Origin: Bacteroidota bacterium | Lineage (GTDB): Bacteria; Bacteroidota; Bacteroidia; Chitinophagales; Chitinophagaceae | DNA length: 7,917 nucleotides | Assembly (NCBI GenBank): GCA_023427575.1 | Contig: JAEZAY010000260.1 | Location: forward strand, 1-7,917 | Direction of reading: 5' to 3' | Part shown: piece after piece, positions 5,768 to 7,917 of the stretch | How positions within the stretch are numbered: position 1 is the first letter of the stretch | How the letters are laid out: each line of letters begins with the position of its first letter | The notes under the pieces: model-generated | Databases searched by the model: none | What the model saw: the letters and a program-made list of their open reading frames with translations, nothing else | Told to the model about the DNA's origin: nothing | Program-made: the position numbers and the translations under genes

Positions 5768-6418
5768 ATGGTAAAGAATTTAAGTCAGGAATATTCAATA
5801 ATCTGCGACTGGGTAAGCGAACTCCGCGATGTAGAGATTCAGACGGACCGGATGCGGTTCCGCCGGAACCTGGAAAGAATCGGGGAGATTGCAGCCTATG
5901 AAATCAGTAAAGTACTTCCGCATGCAGTGAAAGAAATTCAGACTCCGCTGGGAATTGCAACCACCAAAGCAATGGCAGAGCAACCGGTGCTGGCCACCAT
6001 TCTTCGGGCCGGATTACCGCTGCACCAGGGCCTGCTGAATGTGTTCGACCGCTCAGACAACGCTTTTATCTCGGCATATCGCAAACATCTGCGCGATGGT
6101 TCTTTTGAAATCAGCCTCGATTATATTTCCTGTCCGGATATTGAAGGCCGCGTGGTGATCATCTCCGACCCCATGCTGGCAACAGGTTCTTCGCTTGTAA
6201 AAACGATCCAGTATCTGAGGGAAGAAGGCAATCCCAAAGAAATTCATATTGTGGCCGCCATTGCCTGTACTGTAGGTATTGAATATGTTCGCCGCAGCGA
6301 ACCCTCTGTAAAAATCTGGTGTGGTGATATAGATGAAGAACTGACTGCCAAAGGCTATATTGTTCCCGGATTGGGAGATGCCGGTGATCTCGCCTATGGA
6401 GCAAAAGTTCAGATGTAA
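5768..6418 (+). CDS. upp: Uracil phosphoribosyltransferase
   Basis: This enzyme converts uracil and PRPP to UMP in cytoplasmic pyrimidine salvage. It has 216 residues, close to the usual 205-215. The PRPP-binding loop reads VVIISDPMLATGSSL (129-143), and the uracil-binding stretch is GYIVPGLGDAGDLAYG (196-211), with AYG where many family members have RIFG or RLFG. ATILRAGLPLHQGLL (76-90) is the conserved ILRAGL segment. The N-terminal 30 residues (MVKNLSQEYSIICDW) do not resemble the classic HPLVQHKL opening but fit the shorter Bacteroidota variant I recall. The ATG at 5768 keeps this N-terminus. A 112-bp gap separates it from the porP-like gene, which probably has its own promoter, and the long antisense frame over its 3' half is a shadow. 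Confidence 0.93.
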   Translation: MVKNLSQEYSIICDWVSELRDVEIQTDRMRFRRNLERIGEIAAYEISKVLPHAVKEIQTPLGIATTKAMAEQPVLATILRAGLPLHQGLLNVFDRSDNAFISAYRKHLRDGSFEISLDYISCPDIEGRVVIISDPMLATGSSLVKTIQYLREEGNPKEIHIVAAIACTVGIEYVRRSEPSVKIWCGDIDEELTAKGYIVPGLGDAGDLAYGAKVQM

Positions 6419-6452
6419 AGATTTTTTTGGATGAATGTTCATATCAGCCGGG

Positions 6453-6512
6453 TTCCTTAAAACTTTTCCCCCGCCGTTCAGCTTTTTTTGTATTTTGGCT
6501 GTCCTTAAGGAA
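6453..6512. repeat. 8-bp inverted repeat bracketing the porP upstream region
   Basis: TTCCTTAA (6453-6460) and TTAAGGAA (6505-6512) are perfect inverted repeats 44 bp apart, and the second half contains the palindrome CCTTAAGG (6503-6510). They bracket the likely promoter of the porP-like gene. They could be an operator, a stem, or chance in A/T-rich DNA. Confidence 0.35.
6491..6498 (+). promoter_or_regulatory. Putative -7 box of the porP-like gene
   Basis: TATTTTGG at 6491-6498, 33 bp before the ATG, is close to TAnnTTTG but has one mismatch at a fixed position. No TTTG sits at the ideal distance upstream. The placement, in an otherwise non-coding gap, is the main support. Confidence 0.28.
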
Positions 6513-6530
6513 GACACCTAACCTACTCTG

Positions 6531-7553
6531 ATGACCAAATATTTCGCGCTGATACTATCCCTGGCCCTGATGTGTTCGGTAAAAGCGCAGGATCCCAATT
6601 TTTCACAGTTTTTTGTTTCCCCTTTAACGCTAAACCCCGCGCTGACCGGCAAGTTTAACGGAGATTTCAGAGTGGCTGGCAATTACCGCGATCAGTGGCC
6701 GGAAATCAGCAAGGCTTTTATTACTTCTACCATTTCACTTGATATGCCCGTGCTTCGCGGCAAACTTTCTGACCTCGACACCTGGGGTGTGGGTATAATG
6801 GCCATGACCGATAAAACGGCAAACGGCGTATTATCATCCAATTATGTATCCATTACCACCGCCTACCATAAGGGTTTGGATGAAAATGGCTTACACCAGA
6901 TCGGGGTGGGTTTCCAGGGAACCTATTCCGATAAAAGGCTGGATGGAACCAAGCTCAACTTCGCCGATGAGCTACTTGCCGATGGAACCTGGAACGGCAT
7001 AAGCGATGAAACCATCGACGATCAGCAACTGAATGTAAACCATTTTGATTTTGCCGTTGGGGCTTTATACAATGGATCCACCGATGGCTTTAACAATTTC
7101 TATCTGGGAGTTTCCGCCTATCATCTGAACAAACCCAAAGAATCCTTTACCGGCAATATGTTTTATCAGTTGAATCCACGCGTAACCCTGAATGCCGGGG
7201 GTGCCATACCTCTGGGCGATGGTTCCCGTACCATTTACCTAAGCTCATTGTACAGCAACCAGGCCGGAGCCAATAATATTGTGGTTGGTGGAGCAGCGGG
7301 ATTTTTGTTAAATGATGATGAAGAAAATCCAACGAACTTTTTTGCAGGCGCCTGGACCCGTTTTAATAATGTGAACGATGCGGTGATCCCTTATATCGGC
7401 CTGGAGATCGGCGGATTCCGGATCGGGGCTTCTTATGATGTTAATATCTCCAGTTTAAAAACCGCTTCTCAAAGCCGCGGTGGTATCGAGATCTCGCTGA
7501 TCTACATCAAACGCCCGCCCGGCTATCGCTCCATGCCATGCCCCAGATTTTAA
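6531..7553 (+). CDS. PorP/SprF-family type IX secretion-associated outer-membrane protein
   Basis: This is an exported, probably outer-membrane beta-barrel protein of the PorP/SprF family, linked in Bacteroidota to type IX secretion and gliding. It has 340 residues. A signal peptide (1-19: Lys3, a hydrophobic core, then SVKA) predicts cleavage before Gln20. The mature start QDPNFSQFFVSPLTLNPALTG followed by FRVAGNYRDQWP is the family hallmark. The rest alternates short amphipathic strands with Gly- and Asn-rich turns, including GVGIMAMTDKTANGVL, FDFAVGALYNG and LGVSAYHLNKP, and ends in GGIEISLIYIKRPPGYRSMPCPRF-type sequence with the C-terminal CPRF seen in many homologues. It stands alone here: no PorK/L/M/N component and no large adhesin with a T9SS sorting domain is next to it, so it is probably one of several paralogues that Bacteroidota carry, not necessarily the core PorP. 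Confidence 0.93.
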   Translation: MTKYFALILSLALMCSVKAQDPNFSQFFVSPLTLNPALTGKFNGDFRVAGNYRDQWPEISKAFITSTISLDMPVLRGKLSDLDTWGVGIMAMTDKTANGVLSSNYVSITTAYHKGLDENGLHQIGVGFQGTYSDKRLDGTKLNFADELLADGTWNGISDETIDDQQLNVNHFDFAVGALYNGSTDGFNNFYLGVSAYHLNKPKESFTGNMFYQLNPRVTLNAGGAIPLGDGSRTIYLSSLYSNQAGANNIVVGGAAGFLLNDDEENPTNFFAGAWTRFNNVNDAVIPYIGLEIGGFRIGASYDVNISSLKTASQSRGGIEISLIYIKRPPGYRSMPCPRF

Positions 7554-7605
7554 GAACTGTTTTTTTCAAACCGATTGATTGAAATCGAGGCGCAGCGATG
7601 ATCGG

Positions 7606-7623
7606 ATAAAACCTTCGTTTTAT
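7606..7623. terminator. AT-rich hairpin 53 bp after the porP stop, weak terminator candidate
   Basis: ATAAAAC (7606-7612) and GTTTTAT (7617-7623) form a perfect 7-bp stem around CTTC. The right arm supplies a short T-run but the stem has only one G-C pair. CGATT/AATCG (7572-7576 with 7583-7587) is another small stem just upstream. A terminator role is possible but weakly supported. Confidence 0.25.
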
Positions 7624-7666
7624 AATGTGATAATGTGATAGTGTGATAATGTGATAATGTGACAAT
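7622..7666 (+). repeat. Tandem octamer GTGATAAT array, 5 units plus a partial
   Basis: After a partial ATAAT (7622-7626) come GTGATAAT, GTGATAGT, GTGATAAT, GTGATAAT and GTGACAAT in exact 8-base register from 7627 to 7666. The array ends 6 bases before the TGCCCGGG edge of repeat copy B. The same unit occurs at 4012-4027. Confidence 0.9.
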
Positions 7667-7672
7667 CCGCGG

Positions 7673-7917
7673 TGCCCGGGTAAAATGTATTCCTCCTGGG
7701 CCTCGGAAGAAATCCGTTAAGAAAAATTGAAACGGACGGCGTAAAATAAAAACAGTTGTTACCGAAGTTCGGAGATGATCTCTAGCTCGCAAGTCCTACT
7801 GGCGCTGGGATATATTGATTCGCTGTGACTTGTTTTTATTTAGCCGGAAGTTTCAATTTTTAGGATTTATTCCGGAGCCCGATTTTTTTGCTTCACTTTT
7901 TTTCTAAAAAAAAGTGG
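7673..7917 (-). repeat. Large palindromic repeat, copy B (inverted partner of 4120-4362; cut by window end)
   Basis: The reverse complement of this segment is nearly identical to 4120-4362. Its internal arms are 7698-7754 and 7831-7880, with a 76-nt spacer at 7755-7830, matching the arm and spacer sizes of copy A. The variable block is 7762-7790; here it contains two overlapping perfect 11-base palindromes, CCGAAGTTCGG (7762-7772) and GAGATGATCTC (7772-7782), neither kept intact in copy A. The poly-T/poly-A hairpin reaches the last window base, so the true outer end is unknown. Confidence 0.93.

Larger units (their letters stand above)
7554..7917. other. Repeat-rich intergenic region after the porP-like gene
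   Basis: No gene is supported in these 364 bp. They hold a short AT-rich hairpin (7606-7623), an octamer array (7622-7666) and large repeat copy B (7673-7917). A minus-strand frame at 7550-7792 translates the octamers into repeating LSHYH and is spurious. Confidence 0.8.

Noticed and set aside
6053..6517. 154-codon minus-strand frame opposite upp
   Set aside because: It lies antisense to clear upp motifs, its product has no recognisable domain and is rich in residues typical of antisense translation.
7550..7792. 80-codon minus-strand frame after the porP-like gene
   Set aside because: It translates the octamer array (repeating LSHYH) and part of repeat copy B; non-coding repeats explain it.

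Overview
The window looks like a chromosomal segment of a Bacteroidota member, probably an environmental lineage. The reasons are a PorP/SprF-family outer-membrane protein, a LytS/LytTR two-component pair with a Bacteroidota-type layout, several TAnnTTTG-like -7 promoter boxes, and no Shine-Dalgarno sequences before the genes. All functional calls come from reading motifs by eye; no search was run.

Layout. Positions 1-917 hold the 3' part of an adenine deaminase gene (purine salvage). A tight same-strand cluster follows at about 1040-3952: a LiaF-like four-helix membrane protein with a C-terminal GG-repeat domain, a small DUF4288-type protein, a LytS-type sensor histidine kinase and a LytTR response regulator whose start overlaps the kinase end. 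This looks like one envelope-stress or regulatory operon. Positions 3953-4576 have no supported gene but are full of repeats. Then come anmK on the minus strand (4577-5677; recycling of anhydro-N-acetylmuramic acid from peptidoglycan), divergently transcribed upp (5768-6418; uracil salvage) and a porP/sprF-like gene (6531-7553). Positions 7554-7917 are again repeat-filled and non-coding.

The most notable feature is non-coding. Two copies of a repeat of about 245 bp (4120-4362 on plus, 7673-7917 on minus, cut by the window edge) lie as inverted repeats around the anmK-upp-porP block. Each copy is itself an imperfect palindrome, with arms of about 50 and 56 nt around a 76-nt spacer. The two copies are almost identical except for one 29-nt block inside the spacer, where about a third of the bases differ. 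Octamer tandem repeats (GTGATAAT, GTGCAAAT) lie beside both copies, and possible relic half-copies are nearby. I do not recognise this element as a named family.

Functionally, the salvage genes (ade, upp) and cell-wall recycling gene (anmK) are housekeeping. The LiaF-like/DUF4288/LytS/LytTR cluster is a probable envelope-sensing unit resembling LiaFSR in outline, but with unrelated kinase and regulator families.
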